From IMG/VR virus record IMGVR_UViG_3300028844_005808, positions 1 through 22,867 of that record: 22,867 nt of DNA; one strand, written 5' to 3'. This DNA is from a virus. Shown here in pieces: positions 6,590 through 14,198 of the stretch; within the stretch, counting starts at the first letter, position 1, and every line of letters starts with the position of its first letter. Position numbers and translations under genes: made by a program. Below the pieces are notes generated by a model, which had not been told where the DNA came from, ran no database searches, and saw only the letters and a list, made by a program, of their open reading frames with translations.

Positions 6590-6731
6590 TCAAATATGAA
6601 ATGGCGGTTAGGCAAGCGGTGTTAAACTCTGCTCGCTGACACTCGGCCTGCCGACCGGCGCATTAAAATGCGGCCCCTTCATGTTTGGGACACCCGTCAA
6701 ACCATTCCAAACATCATAAAGGAGCATTGAT
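6590..6731 (+). promoter_or_regulatory. Leader region of the capsid gene with two hairpins
   Basis: This 142-bp gap is one of the few long gaps in the operon. A hairpin at 6657-6675 pairs GGCGCATT with AATGCG(G)CC, with one bulged G. A second at 6681-6714 has an eight-base stem, ATGTTTGG with CCAAACAT, and an 18-nt loop. Neither is followed by a T-run. Then AAAGGAG (6718-6724) gives a very strong ribosome site seven bases before ATG 6732. A capsid gene needs far more product than its neighbours, so a local promoter, an RNase-processed 5' end or a stabilising leader are all plausible. I see no good sigma70 -10/-35 pair in it. Confidence 0.6.
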
Positions 6732-7592
6732 ATGGCTACTATCAGTCCAGCCTTTGTCACTCTGTTCGATGCGGAAGTGAAGCAAGCCTACCAGGCCGCT
6801 AGGGCCTTGGCTGGGATTGTCCGCGAGAAAAGTGCCCAAGGCGCAAATATCGTCAAATTCCCGAAGCTTGGCAAAGGTGTTGCCAGCGTGCGCACTCCGC
6901 AGGCTGACGTTTCGCCCATGAATACCGCGTACTCGCTCGCGAGTGCCACGATGACCGATTTCATTGCCGCCGAATACAGCGACCTGTTCGATCAGAGCCA
7001 CGTTAATTTTAATGATCGCTCTGAACTGGTTACTGCTGTGGGCAACGCAATCGGACGCCGCATGGATCAGGTTGCTATTGACGCACTTGATGCTGCGACC
7101 GCAATCGCTGTTGCCAATACGGTTGCCGAAGACGGCAGCAGTGGCTCGGCTTCCGACCTTAACACTGGTAAAATTCGAGCTGCCAAGAAGGCATTGGACG
7201 CTAATAACGTCCCGCCCGAAGACCGCTGTTTGCTGATCCACGCAAACAACCTGTCTTCGTTGCTGGCTCAGACTTCCGCCACATCCAGTGACTTCAACAC
7301 GATCCGCACTCTGGTTGATGGCTCGCTATCTACCTGGCTCGGGTTCAACGTGATCACGATTGGTGACCGCGATGAAGGTGGCCTTACGAAGGATGGCTCG
7401 AGCGACCGTTCGACTTATGCCTTTCATAAGAATGCCGTGGGCCTGGGCATGAGCATGAACCAGCGAACTGAAGTGAACTACGTGCCTGAAAAGGTCTCGT
7501 GGCTGGTCAGTTCGATGTTTGGTGCGGGTGCCATTGCCATCGAAGATGGCGCGACAGGTGGCATTGTCAAAATCACCTGTAGGGAGGCCTGA
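6732..7592 (+). CDS. Major capsid protein
   Basis: The 286-residue product lies after scaffold and has an HK97-type capsid pattern. The N-terminal arm is FVTLFDAEVKQAYQAARAL. It is followed by a strand with VKFPKLGKGV, the long spine helix region (ELVTAVGNAIGRRMDQVAIDALDAATA, read here as a helix at about residues 95-125), the P-domain helix TGKIRAAKKALDANNVPPEDRCLLIH, and the C-terminal strands YAFHKNAVGL and WLVSSMFGAGAIAIEDG. The IHANNLSSLL motif is frequent in podoviral coats. It has the strongest ribosome site in the window. There is no frameshift site of the T7 10A/10B kind that I can identify; the next gene has its own ribosome site. Confidence 0.92.
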   Translation: MATISPAFVTLFDAEVKQAYQAARALAGIVREKSAQGANIVKFPKLGKGVASVRTPQADVSPMNTAYSLASATMTDFIAAEYSDLFDQSHVNFNDRSELVTAVGNAIGRRMDQVAIDALDAATAIAVANTVAEDGSSGSASDLNTGKIRAAKKALDANNVPPEDRCLLIHANNLSSLLAQTSATSSDFNTIRTLVDGSLSTWLGFNVITIGDRDEGGLTKDGSSDRSTYAFHKNAVGLGMSMNQRTEVNYVPEKVSWLVSSMFGAGAIAIEDGATGGIVKITCREA

Positions 7593-7595
7593 GCG

Positions 7596-7877
7596 ATGGC
7601 TTTTTCACGAGATGGATGGGGCCCATGGGGCGGTCAGAGTCGTAAAGGCTCTGCCCCACAGGCCTGGCTGTACACCACAACCGATGCAAAGACGGTTGTG
7701 GATGCGGCAGGTTACTTCAACGGGGTCTCTGATGATGTCGCGGTGCATGACGTTATCTACTCTGTTGGTAGTACCGGCGGAACGGCAACGGCTACGCTGC
7801 ATGTGGTGCTGAGCAACGCATCAGGTGTCGTCGACGTTTCTGACGGTCTTGCCATTACGATGACAGACTCCCGATAA
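7596..7877 (+). CDS. Small capsid-associated (head decoration-like) protein
   Basis: This 93-residue protein follows the capsid gene at once, with GGGAGG (7582-7587) eight bases before its ATG. Its core, YTTTDAKTVVDAAGYFN, then DVAVHDVIYSV, then VLSNASGVVDVS, is a well-recognisable beta-rich family found next to the capsid gene in many podoviruses and some marine phages. The function is not firmly assigned; head decoration or a minor structural role fits its place and its strong ribosome site. It is followed directly by a terminator-like hairpin, making capsid and this gene a high-expression unit. Confidence 0.7.
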   Translation: MAFSRDGWGPWGGQSRKGSAPQAWLYTTTDAKTVVDAAGYFNGVSDDVAVHDVIYSVGSTGGTATATLHVVLSNASGVVDVSDGLAITMTDSR

Positions 7878-7880
7878 AAC

Positions 7881-7912
7881 GTGGTGCGCGGGGGGCTTCG
7901 GCTCCCCGCCAC
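7881..7912 (+). terminator. GC-rich UUCG-loop hairpin after the capsid unit
   Basis: CGGGGGGC (7889-7896) pairs with GCTCCCCG (7901-7908) around a TTCG loop, closed by a C-G pair as in very stable cUUCGg tetraloops. GTGG (7881-7884) can extend the stem with CCAC (7909-7912) past a four-base bulge. It is followed by a weak pyrimidine stretch (ACTTCCTTTG) rather than a clean T-run, so it may end only part of transcription or protect the 3' end of the capsid message. Confidence 0.65.
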
Positions 7913-7932
7913 TTCCTTTGCTGCGAGGGCAC

Positions 7933-8556
7933 ATGGCCACTGGCGATACCAAGCTTTCAATATGCTCGGACAGTCTCATTATGCTTGGCTCGTCACCGCT
8001 CTCATCGTTCTCTGAGGGCACTGACGCAGCGCAGATTACCGACCGGCTTTACGACGATCTTCGTGACACGATCCTGCTTTGCTACCCCTGGTCGTTTTCA
8101 CTTAAGAAAATACAGCTAGCCCGCAGCGTTGACGCGCCGACGACCGAGTGGCGTTACAAATACCCGCTTCCCTCAGACATTCTTGGCAGTGGCCCCCGCG
8201 CGCTATTTACAAGCAGCGACGTTGGCGCACGCCCGGTTACTGATGGCTGGGCCATTTACGGCTCGGACATTCAAACCGACCTGACGACAATTTATATCTC
8301 TTACCAGCACAGCCCGTCAGAAGATGTGCTGCCAGCCTATTTTGTGCAGCTCCTGAAATACTGGTTGGCATGGCATATAGCCGAGCCGGTAACGGACCAG
8401 ATCATCAAGGCAGAGTATTACCAGAGCCTGGCCGTGGGCAGTCCCAGCGAGAACATGAGGGGCGGGATGATGCGTCAGGCTATGCAGATCGACGGCTCAA
8501 CCCGACCTGTACAGGCCTTTACCGACTTCCCCTTACTCGCCGCGCGCGCGTCTTAA
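7933..8556 (+). CDS. Tail tubular protein A (gp11-like adaptor)
   Basis: This is the head-to-tail adaptor ring of T7-like tails. The 207-residue product shows the family layout: LSICSDSLIMLGSSPLSSF near the N terminus, TDRLYDDLRDTILLCYPWSF (about residues 40-58), then YKYPLPSDILG, a beta-strand region ending in ISYQH, and the helical part YFVQLLKYWLAWHIAEPVTDQ. The C-terminal FTDFPL is also usual. I chose ATG 7933 because the family starts there and GAGGG lies just before it, although the spacing is short; a TTG at 7918 would add five residues. The nozzle gene follows after three bases. Confidence 0.88.
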   Translation: MATGDTKLSICSDSLIMLGSSPLSSFSEGTDAAQITDRLYDDLRDTILLCYPWSFSLKKIQLARSVDAPTTEWRYKYPLPSDILGSGPRALFTSSDVGARPVTDGWAIYGSDIQTDLTTIYISYQHSPSEDVLPAYFVQLLKYWLAWHIAEPVTDQIIKAEYYQSLAVGSPSENMRGGMMRQAMQIDGSTRPVQAFTDFPLLAARAS

Positions 8557-8559
8557 CGC

Positions 8560-10542
8560 ATGTCTAGGGTCGTCCGTATCCAGACCGATTTTATCAACGG
8601 TGAGATTGATCCGTTGCTGCGCGCCCGCATTGATCTCAAGCAATATTATTCTGCCCTGCAGACTGCGAGCAACGTATTCATTCTGCCACAAGGCGGTGTG
8701 AAGCGACGTGATGGTTTGAAATTTGTATCGCAGCTTCCAAGTGCCGCTGCCCCGCAAAACGGCGTTCGACTGATCCCGTTCGAGTTCAATACGTCAGACA
8801 GCTATATGTTTTGCCTGACCCATCAGCGCATCTACATCTTTCGTGCTGGCGCTCTCGTGACAAATATCAATGGCACGGGCAACGACTTTCTTGCCGTGAC
8901 CACGCTGACTTCGGCGATGTTATCGACCGTGCGTCATGCGCAAAGCGCCGACACTATGATTTTACTGCATGAGGATCTAGCGCCGCTATCCATCGTGCGT
9001 GGCGCGTCACACACTGCCTGGACGCTCGCAACAATTTCGTTCAGCAACCCGCCGCAGCATGCGTTCACGCTATCGACCAGCAGCCCATCAGCCACCCTGA
9101 CGCCATCAGCAGCTAGTGGGAACATTACCGTCACCGCTAGCGGCAGTGTTTTTGCATCGTCAAATGTCGACCAGTATATCAACCTGACCACCAGCTTTGG
9201 TCGGCTGCGAATTATCGAGTTCATCAGCGCCACAGTTGTCAAGGCCTTCGCTGAAGTCCCACTGTTTGACACGACCGTAGTGGCGTCGGGCAACTGGCAA
9301 CTTGAAACCGGCTATGAGGACGCGTGGTCGGCCTCGAAGGGCTACCCAAAGTCTCTGACCTTTCATGAAGGCCGTCTTTATTTTGGCGGGGCCAAGTCGC
9401 TTCCCACAACCTTCTGGGGCTCTGTCGTAAATGAGTTCTTTAACTTCGACTTTGGCGAGGCCAGTGATGACCGCGCGCTGCAGGCCACGATCACGACCGA
9501 AAGCCTTAATGCAATTGTCGATATCTTTTCCGGTCGCGACCTGCAGATTTTCACGACTGGTGGTGAGTTCTACGCCCCACAATCAACCAACAATCCAATC
9601 ACCCCAAGCAACCTGGCTGTGCGCTCGGCAACCCGCAACGGCGCTAAGATTGGTGTGCCCGTTGTAGGCCTGGACTCAGGCACGATGTACATCCAGCGCC
9701 AGGGCAAGCAGCTCAATGAGATGGCGTTTACCGACGCAGAATTGAGTTACACCTCAGCAAACATTTCGCTGCTATCAGGCCACTTGCTCAAGTCTCCTGC
9801 TGACATGGCAATTCGTCGCGCTACCAGCACAGAAGAGGCCGACCGACTGTTTATTGTCAACTCAACTGACGGGTCGATGGCGGTGTTCTCACTGCTTCGT
9901 TCGCAGCAGGTTGTCGCGCCATCGAGCGTAACGACTGATGGTGAGTTCGAGGCCGTCGCGGTCGACGTTGATTCCATTTACACGGTCGTCAAGCGCACCG
10001 TGGCGTCAACTGCAGTCTATTACGTCGAGGTCTTTGACGCCTCGCTACACACTGACTCAGCAGTCTTTAGCAGTTCGGTCGCAAGCACGGGCACTGCGGC
10101 CCACCTGGCAAGCGAGACGCTAGACGTTATTGTGGACGGCAATGTGCAGGCGCAGAAAACTGCAAATGGCAGCGGCGTTGTAACCTTCGACCGCGCGTCC
10201 GCAACCAATTTTGAGATTGGCCTGCCATTCACCCTTGCGGTCAAGACGATGCCGCTAGATCCACGACTTCAAAGCGGACCAATCAAGGGCTTCAAGAAAC
10301 GTGTTGTCCAGGTCAACGCCGATGTGTTCGAGACGCAGGCAATGTCAATTAACGGTCAGCAGGTTGCCTTTCGCCATTTTGGTGAAGATGTCCTCGACAA
10401 ATCTGTGCAGCCATTTACCGGCGTGAAGAAGGTTGGGCCTTTGCTCGGCTTTGTTGACGAAGGCACCATCGAGGTAACACAGAGCGCTCCGCTCGACATG
10501 ACGGTTCTAGCGCTCGATTACCAACTGTCAGTGGGGCAATAA
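8560..10542 (+). CDS. Tail nozzle protein (tail tubular B-like)
   Basis: The 660-residue protein has the conserved N terminus of podoviral tail nozzle proteins: FINGEIDPLLRARIDLKQYYSAL is the region around residues 12-33, followed by NVFILPQGGVKRRDGLKFV. The phrase LTFHEGRLYFGGAKSLPTTFWGS (about residues 265-290) and SLNAIVDIFSGRDLQIFTTGGEFY are beta-propeller segments. The last third is a beta-rich platform with FKKRVVQVNADVFETQAM. It forms the tube that carries fibres and DNA. It starts with ATG at 8560; no ribosome site is visible, so translation may depend on the adaptor gene ending three bases before. No sign of truncation. Confidence 0.88.
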   Translation: MSRVVRIQTDFINGEIDPLLRARIDLKQYYSALQTASNVFILPQGGVKRRDGLKFVSQLPSAAAPQNGVRLIPFEFNTSDSYMFCLTHQRIYIFRAGALVTNINGTGNDFLAVTTLTSAMLSTVRHAQSADTMILLHEDLAPLSIVRGASHTAWTLATISFSNPPQHAFTLSTSSPSATLTPSAASGNITVTASGSVFASSNVDQYINLTTSFGRLRIIEFISATVVKAFAEVPLFDTTVVASGNWQLETGYEDAWSASKGYPKSLTFHEGRLYFGGAKSLPTTFWGSVVNEFFNFDFGEASDDRALQATITTESLNAIVDIFSGRDLQIFTTGGEFYAPQSTNNPITPSNLAVRSATRNGAKIGVPVVGLDSGTMYIQRQGKQLNEMAFTDAELSYTSANISLLSGHLLKSPADMAIRRATSTEEADRLFIVNSTDGSMAVFSLLRSQQVVAPSSVTTDGEFEAVAVDVDSIYTVVKRTVASTAVYYVEVFDASLHTDSAVFSSSVASTGTAAHLASETLDVIVDGNVQAQKTANGSGVVTFDRASATNFEIGLPFTLAVKTMPLDPRLQSGPIKGFKKRVVQVNADVFETQAMSINGQQVAFRHFGEDVLDKSVQPFTGVKKVGPLLGFVDEGTIEVTQSAPLDMTVLALDYQLSVGQ

Positions 10543-10543
10543 A

Positions 10544-11113
10544 ATGACGATGACAGCCGTACTTATCGGCTCTGCAGCTTTCAGTGCGGTAGGCAAGATC
10601 CGTGAGGGGCAGGCCCAGAAAGCCCAAATGGACGCTGCTGCCCAGCAGGTTGAAATACAAGGGCGCAGCCAAAAACTGCAGATGCGTCAGCAGGCAATTC
10701 AGAGCCGACAGCAAAGCGTAAACGTGCTGGAAAAGGTGCGGCGCAACCTGTCGACAGTCAACGCATATGCCAGCGCGGGCGGGCTCAATCCTTTCTCTGG
10801 CAGCACTGGCAGTCTGATGACCACCAACCTGGCTCGTGGGGCCAGAGACTTTTACGCCTCGATGGATGCCGTCGATATGGCCACCCAGAATATGGAGATC
10901 GCACAGGGCGCGGCTTCGTATCAGGCCCAGATTTACAGAAGCGCTGGCAAGAATGCTCAGCGGCAGGGCTATTTCAATGCGGCTGCGAGCCTTGGGCAAA
11001 ACGCCTATAGCGCATATGACGCAGGTCTTAACCCATTTGGCGGCGGCAGTAGCACTCCAACAGGACCTAACGTCCGTCCATTGCCCGGCCAGTCATACGG
11101 GTCATATTACTAA
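10544..11113 (+). CDS. Internal virion (ejection) protein, gp14-like
   Basis: The 189-residue product begins with a short hydrophobic, Ala/Gly-rich segment (TAVLIGSAAFSAVG), then has an alanine/glutamine-rich helical stretch (about residues 20-65, QAQKAQMDAAAQQVE). A conserved VNAYASAGGLNPFSGS motif follows, and the C terminus is Gly/Pro/Ser-rich. This plan is that of the small ejection protein of T7-like phages, which goes into the outer membrane or periplasm to build the DNA channel. The start is one base after the nozzle stop, and the stop overlaps the next ATG in TAATG (11111-11115). It is the first of the run of ejection proteins. Confidence 0.82.
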   Translation: MTMTAVLIGSAAFSAVGKIREGQAQKAQMDAAAQQVEIQGRSQKLQMRQQAIQSRQQSVNVLEKVRRNLSTVNAYASAGGLNPFSGSTGSLMTTNLARGARDFYASMDAVDMATQNMEIAQGAASYQAQIYRSAGKNAQRQGYFNAAASLGQNAYSAYDAGLNPFGGGSSTPTGPNVRPLPGQSYGSYY

Positions 11114-14100
11114 TGGCCCGCATGCCGATATACCAGGAGACTGGCGCGCCAGCAGTCACCCCCATAACGCCACCCACCGTTGATCAGGCTGGGCTGCGGA
11201 TGCAAACCGCTGGGTATACAAACCTGGCTGAAGCATCCCAGCGCGTCGTCGACTTTGCCCTGGCAGAGAAAACACGCCAGTCCGAAGTGGCGGGTGCTGC
11301 CGAAGGCGCTCGCAACCCATTTGGCGTGCTGGACGAATTGGAAGGTAAGGTGTTGCCGACTGCGTATGACCGCAGCGCCCTCGACACTGCAACACGGTTT
11401 GCCGTAGCAAAGATTGGCAACTCCACAGAGTTGCAGATTTTGACCGCCATTAGTGACGCGCAAGAAAACGGTCTCGACCCGGCAGATCTCAACGCCAGAA
11501 TTTCGGGCATTATAAGCGGTGCCTCAGACGCGACTGGCTCAGTAAGCCCTGACGCTGCGGGCGCTCTGATGATGGAATTGCGCTCCTACGCAGCCGCAAA
11601 CAGCCTGCAATACCAGGGGAATTACCTGAAACTGCAGGAAGCTGAAAACCTTGATGAATGGAAGGTTGGTGTGCCTGGCGTTTTTGTGGAGATTGCGTCA
11701 CTTGTAAGGCAGGGCAATCTAGAAGGGGCCAATAATAGGCTTAAAACATTTGAGGAAAATGCCACTGACCTGGGCATTGATTCCGCACTTATAACTGAAC
11801 AGTTGTTCAAGATGAAACAGGAGATAGCGCTTGCCAACGTGGAAACCATGTTCGCGAATGCTGATACTTTTGAGCAGCGCAACGAAATAAGGGAGCTAGT
11901 GTTTAACGCTGCTTATGGTGACGGGCGAGACGAATTACTTGACGGCTTAAACCAGACGCAAATTGAAAGCCTGATTGGCACGCTTGGAAATCTAGAAGCT
12001 CAAAATCAGGAAGGTTTTGGAGTGTCGGCGGATCAAGCCATGCTCATGATTGAGCAGCAGGTGCGAGCAAACGACGTAGATGGCGCACGCCTGTCCCTGG
12101 AAGAATTCGAAAGACAAGCTGTGGAATCTGGCGTTTCGCCAGTTGTTTTGGCCGAGCGGATGCTCGACATGAGAGCCAAAATAGATATTGCTCACGTCGA
12201 AACTTTGTTTGCGCGGGCCCTTACCATTGAAGATAAAAACAAAATTAGAGAAATGCTACGCGAAGCCGCCTACGGGTCTGGCGAAAGCAATTTGGTTGAT
12301 AATTTATCGCATGGGCAAGTTCGCGCTCTGATAACCCGACTGGGCAACATAGATCTTAGTGAGGAGATTGCGGCTGCAGAGGCCGCTGAGGCCGCAGCCG
12401 ATGAAATCGTTGATAATGTTGAGAAACAAGTTGAGGTTTTATCTGACCTTGCCAGAGGTGAGATTGAATTAAGTGGTGTCGTTACCCCAGCTACGATGGG
12501 CAAACTTGATACGTATTTATCAATGCTGCCAGAGGCAGAAGCATTCGATATAAGATTGAGGCTTAATTACGAAAAGGAGATATACAATTATCCTACTGAA
12601 ATTCCAAATAATATAATTTACGGCAACCCTAACTCAATTTTAGACGACCTTAATAATCGATATAATAGAAGCAACATTACGACGTACGAGCAGGGGTTAA
12701 TACAGGACGCGATAACACGCTTCCAAACTATTAGGGACGCGCAATTAACTGAGTTCAATGAGGATCAACCAAAATACATTCAGGATTATCTGCAAAAGCA
12801 GATCGACGCCGGTATCCCAGCGTTTAGGGATGCTGCAGCCCTTGCTATAGACGGTGACTCAACTGCGTGGCTTAAAATTCAGGAAGACGCGGGCCTGCCG
12901 CTGAACCAGCAGACAATCGTTCCTGTTCAGTTTATGAGTATGCTGTTGGAAACTATACTTTCCGGCGAAGACCCGTCCGGGGCTAAGGTTGATGGCACAC
13001 CTCTCGTCGGCTACCTGGATGAACTTACATCAAACTCACCAGACAACCTGGTGCTCTTTCAAAATGCAATAAGGCTGGCTGGCGGTAACGACGATTTGGC
13101 TCTGGCTGTAGAATTGTACGGCGAGACTGGTGCACTTGCAGAAATCTTTAACGCATATGTTTGGGGAACGACCAACGATGCCGATGCGGCATTGAAGGAC
13201 GTAGTTCCCGACACTTACACGTCAGTAGGCGATTACCGGAATGCTGTTCGAGAAAAGGTGTTTGATGCATTCGAACCACTGTTTCAATCGTATATCAGCG
13301 CTGGTGCCGACCAGGGTCTCGTAACCCAAAGGGCTACGCAGTTTACGAACGCTGTAATGACTGCCCTTGCGAGAGACGGAAGTTTAGAACCTGACAACCT
13401 CATCAAAGCTATGGTTGGGCATTTTAGTAATTATGAGTTTTACGATGGGGCAGTGGAACCTGGCGACAGAGGCATTGTTCTTTATGTTTCATCTGACCAA
13501 CCTAACTTCCGACTGCCTACAGAATTAACCCATCTTATAGATCAGATTACAGATGACCAAAATAGCATTTCCGCACAGATCGATAATGGCCAGGTGCAGC
13601 TTACTGTTCCTCCTTTAGTACCTCAGCTACTTAATCTTGGACCTGAAGGTGGCAGAGGAAATGTCAGAAGTAATGAGATGTTCCCAGAAGTAACTGTGGA
13701 AATGTCGGAATTAGAACTGGGGCTTGTGAAATATCATCGTGAGCAGCTCACAAATGGCACTTACTTAGACGACGATCAAGGCATGACATCTGTCAATATT
13801 ATGGGTGTAACGGGTCCAAATGGCGACATATACAACGTCCCAGGCTTTGCTGACGGCAGACGGCTTACGGAACAAGAGGCATTTGACAACGCGGCAGCAA
13901 TGGGATGGGACAACTTCCAGTCATACCCTGCCGACTCAACCGTGCCTAATGACGAACATCCAGCCAACCTCGCAGCTCAGAGAATTCACGAACAAATAGA
14001 CATAGACGGCCAAGAGTTTTTATCGGTTTTGAATGAGGCAAGACGCCAGAGCTATAAAGGCTGGACGGATTTAGTTATCGAAGACGGCTACTGGGGCAAT

Positions 14101-14196
14101 GTCGATGACGGCACGTTGCGGCTGTTTCTGGAGGGCCATGTGGTACTCGACGCTAATGGCAATTTTATTGACATTGCCATTCCGTCTGGCAACTAG
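11113..14196 (+). CDS. Large internal virion (ejection) protein, gp15-like
   Basis: This 1027-residue, mostly helical protein occupies the gp15 place between the gp14-like protein and the membrane-active ejection protein, and probably lines the DNA channel in the periplasm. Residues 1-60 resemble the N terminus of many such proteins (PTVDQAGLRMQTAGY). Residues 198-293 and 317-412 are an ungapped tandem duplication, about 40% identical by eye, both containing NVET/HVETxFA and NAAYG/EAAYG. An Ala/Glu-rich coil follows at 418-435. Around residues 893-965 (NVPGFADGR, RIHEQ) lies a small domain of a type often appended to phage ejection or transglycosylase proteins. No transglycosylase active site is seen. 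The section from about 11,700 to 13,800 is much richer in A+T than the rest of the window. Confidence 0.8.
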   Translation: MARMPIYQETGAPAVTPITPPTVDQAGLRMQTAGYTNLAEASQRVVDFALAEKTRQSEVAGAAEGARNPFGVLDELEGKVLPTAYDRSALDTATRFAVAKIGNSTELQILTAISDAQENGLDPADLNARISGIISGASDATGSVSPDAAGALMMELRSYAAANSLQYQGNYLKLQEAENLDEWKVGVPGVFVEIASLVRQGNLEGANNRLKTFEENATDLGIDSALITEQLFKMKQEIALANVETMFANADTFEQRNEIRELVFNAAYGDGRDELLDGLNQTQIESLIGTLGNLEAQNQEGFGVSADQAMLMIEQQVRANDVDGARLSLEEFERQAVESGVSPVVLAERMLDMRAKIDIAHVETLFARALTIEDKNKIREMLREAAYGSGESNLVDNLSHGQVRALITRLGNIDLSEEIAAAEAAEAAADEIVDNVEKQVEVLSDLARGEIELSGVVTPATMGKLDTYLSMLPEAEAFDIRLRLNYEKEIYNYPTEIPNNIIYGNPNSILDDLNNRYNRSNITTYEQGLIQDAITRFQTIRDAQLTEFNEDQPKYIQDYLQKQIDAGIPAFRDAAALAIDGDSTAWLKIQEDAGLPLNQQTIVPVQFMSMLLETILSGEDPSGAKVDGTPLVGYLDELTSNSPDNLVLFQNAIRLAGGNDDLALAVELYGETGALAEIFNAYVWGTTNDADAALKDVVPDTYTSVGDYRNAVREKVFDAFEPLFQSYISAGADQGLVTQRATQFTNAVMTALARDGSLEPDNLIKAMVGHFSNYEFYDGAVEPGDRGIVLYVSSDQPNFRLPTELTHLIDQITDDQNSISAQIDNGQVQLTVPPLVPQLLNLGPEGGRGNVRSNEMFPEVTVEMSELELGLVKYHREQLTNGTYLDDDQGMTSVNIMGVTGPNGDIYNVPGFADGRRLTEQEAFDNAAAMGWDNFQSYPADSTVPNDEHPANLAAQRIHEQIDIDGQEFLSVLNEARRQSYKGWTDLVIEDGYWGNVDDGTLRLFLEGHVVLDANGNFIDIAIPSGN
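11704..12348 (+). repeat. Internal tandem domain duplication in the gp15-like gene
   Basis: The two copies are 11704-11991 and 12061-12348, each 96 codons, with a constant offset of 119 residues and no gap. Landmarks shared at the same offset are VR-G-A near the start, VET-F-A, IRE, AAYG and LGN at the end. I count 39 identities of 96 by eye. The DNA copies have diverged too far to be recent, so this is an old duplication kept for function. Confidence 0.8.
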
Positions 14197-14198
14197 TC

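Noticed and set aside
168-6614. Shared TTAGGCA at 168-174 and 6608-6614 as a phage promoter motif
   Set aside because: The match is only about seven bases, the flanks differ, and the third leader (before 18588) lacks it.
7560-7620. Programmed frameshift joining capsid and the next gene, as in T7 10A/10B
   Set aside because: No slippery sequence was seen and the second gene has its own strong ribosome site (GGGAGG) and a family-specific start.
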